Assembly: GCA_002748265.1 (NCBI GenBank) | Contig: PDRY01000016.1 | Span: 1-64,000, forward strand | Source of the DNA: Rhodobacterales bacterium | GTDB lineage: Bacteria; Pseudomonadota; Alphaproteobacteria; Rhodobacterales; Rhodobacteraceae | Length of the DNA: 64,000 nt | Direction of reading: 5' to 3' | In this document: piece after piece, positions 7,601-17,155 of the stretch | Position numbering within the stretch: position 1 is the first letter of the stretch | Layout: each line of letters begins with the position of its first letter | Program-made: the position numbers and the translations under genes | Notes under the pieces: model-generated | The model's input: the letters and a program-made list of their open reading frames with translations, nothing else | The model's database searches: none | What the model was told of the DNA's origin: nothing

Positions 7601-7640
7601 GCGTGATTGACACGGCGCGCCCAGCCGCTATGCGCGGTGT

Positions 7641-10600
7641 ATGGCTCAGACATCGCATATTACCGTTGGCGGCGCCCCTGAAGGGTTCGACGCACGCCTG
7701 ATCCTGGATGAGATCGCCCAAAAAGGCGCCCCGGTGCTGCATATCGCGCGGGACGACCGCCGACTGGCGGCGATGCAGGCTGCGCTTGCTTTTCATGATC
7801 CCTCTATGCCCGTGCTGGTGTTCCCGGCCTGGGATTGCCTGCCCTATGATCGCGTCTCGCCCGTGGCTGAGATTTCGGCGCAGCGGATGGCGACGCTCGC
7901 CGCTTTGTGCGGGCGGATGCCGGAGCGGTTCGTGCTGCTCACCACCATGGCCGCGGCCACCCAGAAGGTTCCGGCGCGCAGCCTGGTGAGCGCGGCCAGT
8001 TTCACGGCCACCGTCGGGGACCGCATCGACGAGCCAGGCCTGCGCCAGTTCCTTGCGCGGATGGGGTTCACCCAGGCGCCCACGGTGATGGAGCCGGGGG
8101 ACTACGCAATCCGTGGCGGCATCATCGACATCTTCCCGCCGGGGCAAAGCGGTCCGGTGCGTCTGGATCTGTTCGGAGATGTGCTGGACGGCGCGCGCCG
8201 GTTCGATCCAGTCACGCAGCGCACGACCGAAACGCTCAAGACGGTCGAGCTGGCCCCGGTCAGCGAAGTGATCCTGGATGAGGCCGCGATCACCCGGTTC
8301 CGCCAGAACTATCGGCTGGAATTCGGCGCGGCCGGATCAGACGATCCGCTCTATGAAGCGATCAGTGCGGGGCGCAAGCATCAAGGCTTCGAGCATTGGA
8401 TGAGCTTCTTCCACGAAGATCTTGAAAACTTGTTTGAATACCTGCCTGGTGCAACAATCACGGTGGATGATCAGGTGACGGCCTCACGGGTCGCTCGTTG
8501 GGATCAGATCGCGGATCAATACGAGACCCGCAAGATCGCGATGGCGGACCGGCACCGGCTCGACACGATCTACAAACCGGCTCCGCCAGAGGGGCTCTAT
8601 CTGGACGACACCGCTTGGGGCGCCGCAATAGAGGGGCGGCGGGTGCTGCATTTCCATCCGCTGCCGCAGGCCTCCGGGCCCGGCGTCGTAGATGCTGGCG
8701 GGCGCATCGGGCGCAATTTCTCACCCGAGCGCCAACTGGAAAATGTGAGCCTTTTCGGCGTATTGGCCGACCATATTCGCGCGAAACTGGCGGACGGCCC
8801 GGTGCTGGTCGCGTCCTATTCGGAAGGCGCACGTGACCGGCTTTCCTCCCTGATCGAAGACGAGGGGCTGGCCGAGACGATCCATGTCCGTGCCTTAGAT
8901 GGTGTCGGCAAGAACGGTCTGCATCTGGCCGTCTGGCCGCTGGAGCATGGCTACACGGCGCCCGGTCTCACCGTGATTTCGGAACAGGACGTCCTGGGCG
9001 ACCGGCTGATCCGTAAACCGAAAAAACGTAAGAAAGCCGATAACTTCCTGACCGAAACGCAATCGCTTTCGCCCGGGGATCTGGTGGTTCATGTCGAACA
9101 TGGCGTGGGCCGGTTCAAGGGGCTTGAGGTGGTCGAGGCTCTGGGGGCGGCCCACGAATGCGTCGCGCTCGAATACGCGGAGGGCGCGCGGCTTTACCTG
9201 CCGGTTGAGAATATCGAGCTGCTCAGCAAGTTCGGCCATGAAGAGGGGCTTTTGGACCGTCTTGGGGGCGGTGCATGGCAGGCCAAGAAGGCGAAGCTCA
9301 AGGAGCGGATCCGCCAGATTGCCGATCGGCTCATGCGCGTGGCGGCAGAGCGGCAGCTGCGCCGCGCCCCGATCCTTGAAGCGCCCGACGACATGTGGGA
9401 GGCCTTTGCCGCCCGTTTCCCCTATGAGGAGACCGAGGATCAGCTCGCCGCCATTGGCGATGTGCTCGACGATCTGAGCGCGGGCGTTCCGATGGATCGT
9501 CTCGTCTGCGGCGATGTGGGCTTTGGCAAGACCGAGGTTGCCATGCGCGCGGCTTTCGTTGCTGCCATGTCGGGCCGCCAGGTTGCGGTGATCGCGCCCA
9601 CGACTCTGCTGGCCCGTCAGCACGCGGCCAGCTTCGCGGAGCGGTTCCGGGGCTTCCCGGTCACCGTGCGGCAACTTTCGCGCTTCGTGCCGACGAAACA
9701 GGCGAGCCAGACCCGCAAGGGGCTGACCGACGGGACGGTGGACATCGTGATCGGCACCCATGCTCTGCTGGCGAAAACCATTCGTTTCCAGGATTTGGGC
9801 CTGCTGATCATCGACGAAGAGCAGCATTTCGGAGTGACCCACAAGGAAAGGCTCAAGGCGCTGCGCACGGATGTCCATGTGCTGACCCTGACCGCGACAC
9901 CGATCCCGCGCACCTTGCAGATGTCGCTGTCGGGCGTGCGCGATCTGTCGATCATTGGCACGCCGCCGGTCGACCGGCTCGCCATCCGCACCTATGTGTC
10001 CGAATTCGATGCCGTGACGCTCCGCGAGGCTTTGCTGCGCGAACACTACCGGGGCGGGCAGAGCTTCTTCGTGGTGCCGCGCATCGCGGATCTGGCCGAG
10101 ATGGAGGAGTTCCTGCGTGAGCAGGTGCCCGAAGTCACGTTCATCACCGCGCATGGCCAGATGGCCGCCGGAGAGCTCGATGATCGCATGAACGCCTTCT
10201 ATGATGGCAAATACGATGTGCTTCTGGCGACAACGATCATCGAAAGCGGGCTCGATATTCCGACGGCGAACACGATGGTGGTGCACCGGGCGGACATGTT
10301 CGGGCTGGCGCAACTCTATCAGATCCGGGGCAGGGTGGGGCGCTCCAAAACGCGCGCCTATGCCTATCTTACGACGAAGCCGCGCGCGAAACTGACGCCA
10401 ACGGCCGAGAAACGGCTGCGCGTTCTGGGATCGCTCGACAGCCTGGGGGCCGGGTTCTCACTTGCGTCGCAGGATCTGGATATTCGCGGGGCCGGGAACC
10501 TGCTGGGCGAAGAGCAATCTGGCCAGATGCCCGATGTGGGCTATGAGCTGTATCAGCAGATGCTGGAAGAGCAGATCACGCGTCTCAAATCCGGTGAGGC

Positions 10601-11072
10601 CGCGCTGCCCGAAGAGGATGGCCAATGGGCGCCGCAGATCAATCTGGGCGTGCCGGTGCTGATCCCCGAAGACTATGTGCCCGATCTGGATGTGCGGCTT
10701 GGGCTCTACCGCCGCCTGTCGGATCTGCGCAGTAAGGTGGAGCTGGAGGGCTTTGCCGCCGAGCTGATTGACCGCTTCGGAAAGCTCCCGCGCGAGGTCA
10801 ACCTGCTGCTGCTGGTGGTGCGGATCAAGGACAAGTGCAAACAGGCCGGGATTGCGCGGCTGGATGGTGGGCCCAAGGGCGCGACGATCCAGTTCCACAA
10901 CGACAAATTCGCCCGGCCCGAGGGGCTCGTGGCGTTCATCCAGGACCAGAACGGGCTGGCCAAGGTCAAGGACAACAAGATCGTCGTGCGGCGCGACTGG
11001 AAGAGCGAGGCGGACCGGATCAAGGGCGCTTTCGCCATCGCGCGGGATCTTGCCGCGCAGGCGAAAGGGTAG
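7641..11072 (+). CDS. mfd: Transcription-repair coupling factor
   Basis: 1143 residues, full length for Mfd. It releases RNA polymerase stalled at lesions and recruits UvrA. In order: a UvrB-like N-terminal module (1-450); the CarD-like RNA-polymerase-interacting domain around 475-545 (VVHVEHGVGRFKGLEVVEAL); a superfamily 2 helicase with Walker A GDVGFGKTE near 625, box DEEQHFG, and motif VI QIRGRVGRS near 893; and the C-terminal TRCF domain. The start ATG is at 7641. It ends 3 bp before the convergent Crp/Fnr-type gene. Confidence 0.98.
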   Translation: MAQTSHITVGGAPEGFDARLILDEIAQKGAPVLHIARDDRRLAAMQAALAFHDPSMPVLVFPAWDCLPYDRVSPVAEISAQRMATLAALCGRMPERFVLLTTMAAATQKVPARSLVSAASFTATVGDRIDEPGLRQFLARMGFTQAPTVMEPGDYAIRGGIIDIFPPGQSGPVRLDLFGDVLDGARRFDPVTQRTTETLKTVELAPVSEVILDEAAITRFRQNYRLEFGAAGSDDPLYEAISAGRKHQGFEHWMSFFHEDLENLFEYLPGATITVDDQVTASRVARWDQIADQYETRKIAMADRHRLDTIYKPAPPEGLYLDDTAWGAAIEGRRVLHFHPLPQASGPGVVDAGGRIGRNFSPERQLENVSLFGVLADHIRAKLADGPVLVASYSEGARDRLSSLIEDEGLAETIHVRALDGVGKNGLHLAVWPLEHGYTAPGLTVISEQDVLGDRLIRKPKKRKKADNFLTETQSLSPGDLVVHVEHGVGRFKGLEVVEALGAAHECVALEYAEGARLYLPVENIELLSKFGHEEGLLDRLGGGAWQAKKAKLKERIRQIADRLMRVAAERQLRRAPILEAPDDMWEAFAARFPYEETEDQLAAIGDVLDDLSAGVPMDRLVCGDVGFGKTEVAMRAAFVAAMSGRQVAVIAPTTLLARQHAASFAERFRGFPVTVRQLSRFVPTKQASQTRKGLTDGTVDIVIGTHALLAKTIRFQDLGLLIIDEEQHFGVTHKERLKALRTDVHVLTLTATPIPRTLQMSLSGVRDLSIIGTPPVDRLAIRTYVSEFDAVTLREALLREHYRGGQSFFVVPRIADLAEMEEFLREQVPEVTFITAHGQMAAGELDDRMNAFYDGKYDVLLATTIIESGLDIPTANTMVVHRADMFGLAQLYQIRGRVGRSKTRAYAYLTTKPRAKLTPTAEKRLRVLGSLDSLGAGFSLASQDLDIRGAGNLLGEEQSGQMPDVGYELYQQMLEEQITRLKSGEAALPEEDGQWAPQINLGVPVLIPEDYVPDLDVRLGLYRRLSDLRSKVELEGFAAELIDRFGKLPREVNLLLLVVRIKDKCKQAGIARLDGGPKGATIQFHNDKFARPEGLVAFIQDQNGLAKVKDNKIVVRRDWKSEADRIKGAFAIARDLAAQAKG

Positions 11073-11075
11073 GGG

Positions 11076-11798
11076 TCAGCTGATCCGCGCCAGCAGCGCG
11101 CTACGGTCGATGATTTCGATCCTGCTCTTGGACAGTTTGACAACGCCGTCATTGCGCAGCTCTCCCAACACGCGGTTCACGGTCTGCCGCGAGCAGCCCA
11201 CCATGTCAGCGACATAGGCTTGGGAATGCACGATCTTCGATCCATGGACCGAGAGCTGGGCGAGCGTGGCATAGATCTGGACTTCGACCGGCATGAAGAG
11301 CGAGCGGCAGTGCTGGCGGTTGATGAAGGCCATCCTGAGATAGGCCAGCCGCGCGAAATTCCGCATGATGGTCGGATTTCGCACCAGTTCCGGTGTGGCG
11401 GATCGCGGAAAGATCAGAACCACGGTGTCGGTTACACAGCGACAGGTTGCGAGGTTGGGCATCTCTGCGAGCAGCTCAATATCGCCTATGACTTCTCCCG
11501 GGCCGGCATTGTGCAGAACGGTTTCGTGCCCCAGATCGTCCACCGTCGCGATTTCGACGGTGCCATCCGCGATTAGGCTCAGGCCTGTCGACTCGTCTCC
11601 TTGCCGCACCAAGACGCTCCCCGCGGTAAGGCTGTGTGTGTGACAGGTTTCGAGGAATCGCGTTTGGTCTTCGGGCGAGAGCCCGTCGAAAATGGAAGCC
11701 CTTAGCAGGTGGGGATAAGCGACTTTTGGGGACGTCAAGCGAGGCACCTTTGGATGGAAATCAACAGGTCGCGGACATGAAGGCACACGCTCGAACAA
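11076..11798 (-). CDS. Crp/Fnr-family transcription regulator
   Basis: Up to 240 residues. The N-terminal cyclic-nucleotide-binding-like beta barrel (about 30-150) has the GEVIGDIELLAEMPNLATCRC segment. The C-terminal winged helix (about 175-235) has VADMVGCSRQTVNRVLGEL. The FNR-type cysteine cluster is absent, so an oxygen-sensing iron-sulfur centre is unlikely. The start is uncertain: the longest frame begins with TTG at 11798, and a GTG at residue 18 of that frame would also preserve both domains. It is convergent with mfd, and a strong terminator separates it from the upstream MepK-like gene. The target genes and effector are unknown. Confidence 0.85.
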   Translation of the reverse strand: MFERVPSCPRPVDFHPKVPRLTSPKVAYPHLLRASIFDGLSPEDQTRFLETCHTHSLTAGSVLVRQGDESTGLSLIADGTVEIATVDDLGHETVLHNAGPGEVIGDIELLAEMPNLATCRCVTDTVVLIFPRSATPELVRNPTIMRNFARLAYLRMAFINRQHCRSLFMPVEVQIYATLAQLSVHGSKIVHSQAYVADMVGCSRQTVNRVLGELRNDGVVKLSKSRIEIIDRSALLARIS

Positions 11799-11818
11799 TG
11801 ACAGAGCTGGAAAACAAA

Positions 11819-11869
11819 AAGGCCCGCGCGGGTAAGTATCCGAGAATATAGGACACCCGCGCGAGCCTT
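11819..11869 (-). terminator. Rho-independent terminator of the MepK-like gene
   Basis: Read leftward, a 15-bp stem with one mismatch (AAGGCTCGCGCGGGT against ACCCGCGCGGGCCTT) encloses a 21-base loop and is followed by TTTTTGTTTT. It lies 81 bp past the stop of the leftward DUF882 gene and just before the Crp/Fnr-type gene. Confidence 0.88.
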
Positions 11870-11949
11870 GGGAAATAAATTATAAGTAACGCACCGTCAC
11901 TAGCACGATTCGTTCGGTTGAGTGTCTAACCTGCGACACACCTGTACTT

Positions 11950-12516
11950 TTAGCTACCCCAAGTCCGGACGGGGCCGCAGTCCATGTGGACAAAGTTTGA
12001 CCGGGAGTAACGCCCGACGCCGCCGCCCTGGCACGACTGGGCGGCGCGTGCGATCTGATTGACCGAGCGGGAGCGCAGTTGGAGGTCGGCCGCTTCGCCG
12101 CGCAGGTGGCGCGAATTCTTTGCCACGCCGGAGGACCGTGCGCGCAGCATTGCATTGGTGGCCGGGGAACGGTAGCCGGAGATGAGCATGTAAGGCTCGT
12201 CCACATTCAGCAGGTTATGCGCAGCGGCCATGATGTCGATGGTGCGGGTGTCGATGTCTTTAACCTGACCGTTCCGCCAGTCGCGCATGAAATGCGTGAT
12301 CTCTGAGACCGCATCGCGCAGATACTGACCTTCGATCCAGTAGATCGTGTTGATGTTCTCACCCGTGCGGCCCGAATACATCGAGATGCGGCGCACATCG
12401 CCTGCCCCACGAAGAAAACCGGCAGCCTTAGAGAAGGTGGGGGCGGCCGTGATCGTGGTCGCCGCGAATGCCCGAAGAACACCGCGCCGCGTGATGCGTG
12501 TGGAATGAATAGTCAT
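11950..12516 (-). CDS. DUF882/YcbK-like murein endopeptidase (MepK type), Tat-exported
   Basis: 188 residues. The N-terminus TRITRRGVLRAFAA has a twin-arginine signal followed by a hydrophobic stretch. The body belongs to the DUF882/peptidase M15-like family. Zinc ligands are expected at the His and Asp of SRHLRGEAADL and at the His of FVHMDCG; the GYRSPATN motif is also present. E. coli MepK (YcbK) cleaves 3-3 crosslinks made by L,D-transpeptidases, and here the gene lies head-to-head with an L,D-transpeptidase. The pairing suggests both act on the same crosslinks in the periplasm. Confidence 0.88.
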   Translation of the reverse strand: MTIHSTRITRRGVLRAFAATTITAAPTFSKAAGFLRGAGDVRRISMYSGRTGENINTIYWIEGQYLRDAVSEITHFMRDWRNGQVKDIDTRTIDIMAAAHNLLNVDEPYMLISGYRSPATNAMLRARSSGVAKNSRHLRGEAADLQLRSRSVNQIARAAQSCQGGGVGRYSRSNFVHMDCGPVRTWGS

Positions 12517-12821
12517 TGCCTGTCCCGTTACTTGCCTGTTGCCTGACTGCCTCAGACATCGTTGTCATCGTCCCCAGATGCACAAACCTTATTGCACAAT
12601 GATTCCCTTTAACCAAGTCGACAATATGGCGCGGGTGGTTAAGAAAGGGGAAATCGGCAAGAACTTGCACATAGCGCCGCTTCACCCTCCCTGTGACAGA
12701 AATGCCAATCCGCCAAAGAACGCGCAGCGCTGCGGTGGAGTGCTGCACGTATGTGGATAACGTGCAAGTCGTATGCCTCGAGTGATTCCATCGCCGGGGC
12801 GGATTGATTTTGGGGGAGTAT
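12517..12821. promoter_or_regulatory. Divergent promoter region between the MepK-like and L,D-transpeptidase genes
   Basis: 305 bp with no gene. It must hold both promoters. A 7-bp inverted repeat, TGCACGT and ACGTGCA with a 9-base spacer, lies at 12744-12766, 56 bp before the transpeptidase start, and is a candidate regulator site. Its spacer overlaps a consensus DnaA box (TGTGGATAA, 12752-12760), which alone is not evidence of an origin. Confidence 0.4.
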
Positions 12822-14417
12822 ATGTCGGTTTTCGGAAGACGCGGCGCCTTGGGCCGCATGATCGCGGCGGCGGTATTTGTCACGAGCGCCACGGTGGCAC
12901 AGGCCCAATCGACCGGGTTTCGTCAGGCGGTGGCCGGGGCGGCCTCCAGCGATCCGGTGATCGCGGAGTTTTACAAGGCACGTGATTTCGCGGGGCTCTG
13001 GACGGGCAACGGCGCTCGCAACCGTCGCAATGCGCTGCTCGAAGCCTTCGCCCACGCCGGGGATCACGGCCTGCCAGCCGCGAAATATGACCCGGCCCGA
13101 CTCACGGCTGAACTGAACGCAGCCACCAGTGAAGCGCAAAAAGGACAGATGGATGTGCGGCTCACGTCGCTCTATCTTGATTATGCGCGCTCGATCCAGA
13201 CGGGGATTTTGACCCCGTCGCGCGTCGTGCCCGACATCAAGCGTGAAGTTCCGCTGCGGGCGCGTGCCTCGTTGCTGTCGTCCTTCGCCCAGTCCAATCC
13301 CGGAGCCTTCCTGCGCTCCCTGCCGCCGCCGAGCCCGGAATATGCGCGCCTTCTGCGTGAGAAGCTCCGCCTTGAGCGCGTGCTGGCCACCAATGGCTGG
13401 GGCGCGGAAGTTCCGCAGGGCAAGCTCGAGCCGGGGCAGGCTGGGGGCGCCGTCGTGCGTCTGCGCGATCGCCTGATCGCCATGGGCTATCTGGCCCCCA
13501 CGGCAACGCAGACCTATGACGCGAACGTGCAGGCCGCAGTGCAGCGCGCGCAACAGGCGTTTGGCCTGAGCGCCGATGGCGTTGCGGGGAACGATACGAT
13601 CCGCGCGCTCAATGTCGGCCCGGCGCAGCGCCTTCAGTCCGTGATCGTCGCGATGGAGCGCGAACGCTGGATGAACCGGCCGCGCGGCCGGCGGCATATC
13701 TGGGTCAACCTGACCGATTTTACGGCTGCGATCATGGACAATGACCGCGCCACATTCACCACCCGCTCGGTGGTGGGGGCGAACCAGAGCGACCGGCGCA
13801 GCCCGGAGTTCTCCGATGTCATGGAATTCATGATCATCAATCCCAGCTGGTATGTGCCCCGTTCGATCGTGACCAAAGAGTATCTGCCGATCTTGCAGCG
13901 CAACCGCAATGCCGTCGGCCATATCGACATCACGGATCGCAACGGCCGCGTCGTGCCGCGTTCTTCGATCAACTTCGGGGCCTATAATGCGCAGAACTTC
14001 CCGTATTCCATGCGCCAGCCGCCCTCCAACGGGAATGCGCTTGGCCTCGTGAAGTTCATGTTCCCGAACCGCTACAACATCTACCTGCATGACACGCCCT
14101 CCAAGAGCCTGTTCAACCGTCAGGTTCGCGCCTTCTCGCACGGCTGTATCCGTCTGGGGGATCCGTTCGATTTCGCCTATGCGCTGCTGGCGCGGCAAGT
14201 CGCCAACCCCGAGGCCTTCTTCCAGGAGAAGCTGGCAACGGGTCGCGAGCAGCGGGTGAACCTCGCGCAGCCGGTGCCGGTGCATATCGTCTACCGGACG
14301 GCCTTCACCCATACGACCGGGCAGCTCAGCTTCCGCAATGATGTGTATGGGCGGGATCGCGCGATCTGGAACGCGCTCTCTGCGCAGGGGGTTCAGGTTC
14401 GGGCCGCCGCAGGCTAA
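12822..14417 (+). CDS. L,D-transpeptidase, YcbB/LdtD-like
   Basis: 531 residues. The start ATG follows GGGGGAG by three bases. An N-terminal signal peptide ends at about AQAQS. A scaffold region (about 30-190), a peptidoglycan-binding domain (about 205-265) and a YkuD catalytic domain (about 285-460) follow, with the active-site Cys in SHGCIRLGDP near residue 441. The layout matches E. coli LdtD, which forms 3-3 peptidoglycan crosslinks. It lies opposite a MepK-like endopeptidase and 10 bp upstream of lpxD, with which it may share a transcript. Confidence 0.93.
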   Translation: MSVFGRRGALGRMIAAAVFVTSATVAQAQSTGFRQAVAGAASSDPVIAEFYKARDFAGLWTGNGARNRRNALLEAFAHAGDHGLPAAKYDPARLTAELNAATSEAQKGQMDVRLTSLYLDYARSIQTGILTPSRVVPDIKREVPLRARASLLSSFAQSNPGAFLRSLPPPSPEYARLLREKLRLERVLATNGWGAEVPQGKLEPGQAGGAVVRLRDRLIAMGYLAPTATQTYDANVQAAVQRAQQAFGLSADGVAGNDTIRALNVGPAQRLQSVIVAMERERWMNRPRGRRHIWVNLTDFTAAIMDNDRATFTTRSVVGANQSDRRSPEFSDVMEFMIINPSWYVPRSIVTKEYLPILQRNRNAVGHIDITDRNGRVVPRSSINFGAYNAQNFPYSMRQPPSNGNALGLVKFMFPNRYNIYLHDTPSKSLFNRQVRAFSHGCIRLGDPFDFAYALLARQVANPEAFFQEKLATGREQRVNLAQPVPVHIVYRTAFTHTTGQLSFRNDVYGRDRAIWNALSAQGVQVRAAAG

Positions 14418-14427
14418 TCCTTCGGTC

Positions 14428-15501
14428 ATGGACCATTCTCTTGATGACATCGCCGCCGCTTTGGGGGCGACAGTTCTGGGCGATGGCGCGCTACGTGTGC
14501 GCGCCGTCGCTGAACCCGCCATGGCCGGGCCGGATGATCTGGCGCTTGCCATGTCACCGGCCTATGCCGACGCTCTGACCCAAGGCCAGGCCCGCGCCGC
14601 GATCGTTTGGCCGGGGGCCGACTGGCAGGCGCTTGGCCTGTCTGGGGCCATTGAGGCGCCGCGCGCCCGGCTCGCCCTGTCAAAGCTGACCCGCAAACTG
14701 GACCCGGATGACGTGTTCCGTCCGGGACGTCACGCCATGACGGCGATTGATGACAGCGCGCGCATTGCGGATGACGCGTGGATCGGTCCCTTTGTCGAGA
14801 TCGGCCCCGGCGCTCAGATCGGCCCCGGTGCGCGTATCGCGGGCCGCGTGACCATCGGGGCGGGCGCGATCATCGGCGCCGATGTGCAGCTGCACCCCGG
14901 TGTCGTCATCCAGCCGCGTGTGCGGCTTGGGGATCGTGTGACAGTGCATCCCGGCGCCGTGATCGGCGCGGACGGGTTCTCTTATGTCACCGAGACGGTC
15001 TCGCATCCCGAGACGGTCAAGAAAACCGGTGGAAAGGCTCCGCTTGAACCTCCGGTGGGCGATGCCAGCTGGCATAAAATTGCCTCTCTGGGCGCGGTGG
15101 AGATCGCCGACGACGTGGAGATCGGCGCCAACAGCACCGTAGATGCGGGCACCATTCGCCCGACCCGGATTGGCGCGCGCACCAAGCTCGATAACCTCGT
15201 CCATATCGGCCATAACTGCGAAATCGGCATGGATTGCCTGATCTGCGGTCAGGTCGGCATGGCCGGATCGGTGATCGTCGGGGATCGCGTGGTGCTGGCC
15301 GGGCAGGTCGGCGTGGCGGATCACCACAAGATCGGATCGGACGTCGTCGCGGGCGGTGCCAGCAAGATCATGGCCAATGTGCCCTCAGGCCGCGTGGTGC
15401 TGGGTTACCCTGCGTCGCGCATGGATACGGCGCTGTCCGGTTTCAAGGCGGTGCGACGTCTTTCGCGAAAACCTGTTTCCAAGGACGGCGGCAGGGATTA
15501 A
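14428..15501 (+). CDS. lpxD: UDP-3-O-(3-hydroxyacyl)glucosamine N-acyltransferase
   Basis: 357 residues. It adds the second 3-hydroxyacyl chain in lipid A synthesis. The N-terminal uridine-binding domain (1-100) is followed by a left-handed beta helix of hexapeptide repeats (for example VEIGPGAQIGPGARIAGRVT). The acceptor region is LDNLVHIGHNCEIG with the catalytic His, and a C-terminal helical arm ends the protein. The ATG at 14428 is chosen over an upstream frame that overlaps the transpeptidase. It is followed by a dedicated acyl carrier protein and ketosynthase, which suggests a linked acyl supply for lipid A. Confidence 0.95.
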   Translation: MDHSLDDIAAALGATVLGDGALRVRAVAEPAMAGPDDLALAMSPAYADALTQGQARAAIVWPGADWQALGLSGAIEAPRARLALSKLTRKLDPDDVFRPGRHAMTAIDDSARIADDAWIGPFVEIGPGAQIGPGARIAGRVTIGAGAIIGADVQLHPGVVIQPRVRLGDRVTVHPGAVIGADGFSYVTETVSHPETVKKTGGKAPLEPPVGDASWHKIASLGAVEIADDVEIGANSTVDAGTIRPTRIGARTKLDNLVHIGHNCEIGMDCLICGQVGMAGSVIVGDRVVLAGQVGVADHHKIGSDVVAGGASKIMANVPSGRVVLGYPASRMDTALSGFKAVRRLSRKPVSKDGGRD

Positions 15502-15530
15502 GTCCACTCCAGAACTCAGGAGAACCGGCC

Positions 15531-15791
15531 ATGGACGATCTGGAACAGAAGGTTGTGGGCATCATCGCGGAACAGGCGGTGTTGGAGCCGTCGGACGTGA
15601 AGATGACCGACACGATGGAGGACCTCGGGATCGACAGTCTCGGTCTGGTTGAGTGCATCTTCGCCATCGAAGAATCCTTCGACATCACCGTGCCGTTCAA
15701 CGCCAATGAGCCCGAGCAGTCGGATTTCGACATCTCGTCGGTTCAGGCGGTCTGCGACGGAGTTCGCAAGCTGACCCAGGCGCAAGCCTGA
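15531..15791 (+). CDS. Acyl carrier protein, specialised
   Basis: 86 residues with the phosphopantetheine attachment motif LGIDSLGLVE (Ser near residue 36). It differs from the housekeeping AcpP type: the helix after DSL reads ECIFAIEESFDITVPF and the C-terminus is longer. It starts 29 bp after lpxD, with AGGAG upstream, and ends one base before a ketosynthase gene. The lpxD-ACP-KAS order suggests it carries a particular chain for lipid A or a related envelope lipid. That role is inference. Confidence 0.88.
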   Translation: MDDLEQKVVGIIAEQAVLEPSDVKMTDTMEDLGIDSLGLVECIFAIEESFDITVPFNANEPEQSDFDISSVQAVCDGVRKLTQAQA

Positions 15792-15792
15792 C

Positions 15793-17001
15793 ATGAAACG
15801 CGTCGTTATCACCGGGGCAGGGACCATCAATGCCCTCGGCCATGATGTGCCCACCACCTTTGAGGCGATGCGGGAAGGCCGCTGCGGGATCGGACCGCTC
15901 GATATCCGCGATGTCGAGCGGCTCACCGTCACAATCGGTGCTCAGGTACGCGACTACGACGAAACCACACATTTTAACCGCCAGCAGATCGCGCTCTATG
16001 ACCGTTTCACGCAGTTCGCGCTGCTTGCGGCGCGGCAAGCCGTGGAACAGTCCGGGATCGTGTTCCAGGGCGATCTGGCGGATCGCGCGGGCGTGGTGCT
16101 GGGCACCTCCGGCGGCGGGCTCAACACCCAAGATGAGAACTACCGCGTGGTCTATGAAGAGGGGAAGAACCGCGTTCACCCCTTCATCGTGCCCAAGCTG
16201 ATGAACAACGCCGCCGCCAGCCATGTGTCCATGCAATACAACCTGCGCGGCCCGTCCTTCACTGTGGCGACGGCCTGCGCGTCGTCGAACCACGCCATGG
16301 GGCAAGCGTTCCAGCTGATCCGCTGCGGCGCTTGCGACGCGATGGTGACAGGCGGGACGGAAGCCATGCTCTGCTTTGGCGGGATCAAGGCCTGGGAAGG
16401 GCTGCGGGTCATGTCAAAGGACGCGTGCCGTCCGTTCTCCGCCAACCGCAACGGGATGGTGCAGGGCGAAGGCGCCGGGGTGTTTGTCTTCGAAGAATAC
16501 GAGCACGCCAAGGCGCGCGGCGCGGATATTCTGGCCGAAGTTGTCGGCTTTGCCATGACATCCGATGCGTCAGACATTGTCATGCCGTCCAAGCAGGGCG
16601 CGGCCCGCGCCATTCGCGGTGCGCTCAAGGATGCGAATCTGTCCGGGGCGGATGTGCAGTATATCAACGCGCATGGCACCGGGACCGCCGCCAACGACAA
16701 GACCGAAAGCGCGGCTGTTGCTGATGTCTTCGGCGCCCATGCGGATCAGCTCATGATTTCGTCCACGAAGTCCATGCACGGCCATCTGATCGGCGGCACC
16801 GGTGCGGTGGAGCTGCTGGCTTGTCTCATGGCGCTGCGCGAAGGGGTCGTCGCCCCGACCATCGGCTACGAAGAGCCCGACCCGGAATGTGCACTCGACG
16901 TGGTGCCGAATGAGGCGCGTGAGGCCAAGGTCGATGTCGCGCTCTCCAATGCCTTCGCCTTTGGTGGGCTCAACGCGGTGCTCGCGCTCCGCAAGGTCTA
17001 G
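15793..17001 (+). CDS. Beta-ketoacyl-ACP synthase, FabF/NodE-like
   Basis: 402 residues. The thiolase-fold ketosynthase has all three catalytic residues: C162 in TACASSNH, H294 in NAHGTGT and H331 in KSMHGHLIGG. It elongates acyl-ACP with malonyl-ACP. It resembles the FabF2/NodE branch paired with special carrier proteins rather than the main fatty-acid FabF, and fabZ and fabG are not adjacent. It is translated directly after the special ACP, with one base between stop and ATG. Substrate chain length cannot be read from sequence. Confidence 0.9.
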   Translation: MKRVVITGAGTINALGHDVPTTFEAMREGRCGIGPLDIRDVERLTVTIGAQVRDYDETTHFNRQQIALYDRFTQFALLAARQAVEQSGIVFQGDLADRAGVVLGTSGGGLNTQDENYRVVYEEGKNRVHPFIVPKLMNNAAASHVSMQYNLRGPSFTVATACASSNHAMGQAFQLIRCGACDAMVTGGTEAMLCFGGIKAWEGLRVMSKDACRPFSANRNGMVQGEGAGVFVFEEYEHAKARGADILAEVVGFAMTSDASDIVMPSKQGAARAIRGALKDANLSGADVQYINAHGTGTAANDKTESAAVADVFGAHADQLMISSTKSMHGHLIGGTGAVELLACLMALREGVVAPTIGYEEPDPECALDVVPNEAREAKVDVALSNAFAFGGLNAVLALRKV

Positions 17002-17111
17002 AGACCGGTAAGACGCCCGCCATAGAGCGCGCGATCCTACGTCAATCGGCTCATGCTTTCCCGGGAAGTGAATTGGCCTTCAGGACAAGACGGGGTCGCG
17101 CCCCGCTCTGG

Positions 17112-17134
17112 TCGCCCCGGCGGAACCGGGGCGA
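17112..17134. terminator. Hairpin between the convergent ketosynthase and ialB-like genes
   Basis: A 9-bp perfect stem (TCGCCCCGG/CCGGGGCGA) with a 5-base loop sits between two convergent genes. It has no T-tract on either strand. A second, shorter GGGG/CCCC stem lies about 15 bp to the left. It is probably a factor-independent or RNA-stability stem. Confidence 0.45.
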
Positions 17135-17155
17135 AACCATCGTATGCGACGCGCG

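Noticed and set aside
8895-10313. 472-residue frame antisense to mfd
   Set aside because: Composition is typical of a reverse-strand shadow and the mfd motifs on the other strand are unmistakable.
12752-12760. Consensus DnaA box TGTGGATAA
   Set aside because: A single 9-base match is expected about once per two windows of this size by chance; no cluster of boxes, AT-rich unwinding region or dnaA/hemE neighbour is present.
12639-14552. 637-residue leftward open frame
   Set aside because: It lies antisense to the L,D-transpeptidase gene, has arginine/histidine-rich shadow composition and matches no family; it is a high-GC artefact.
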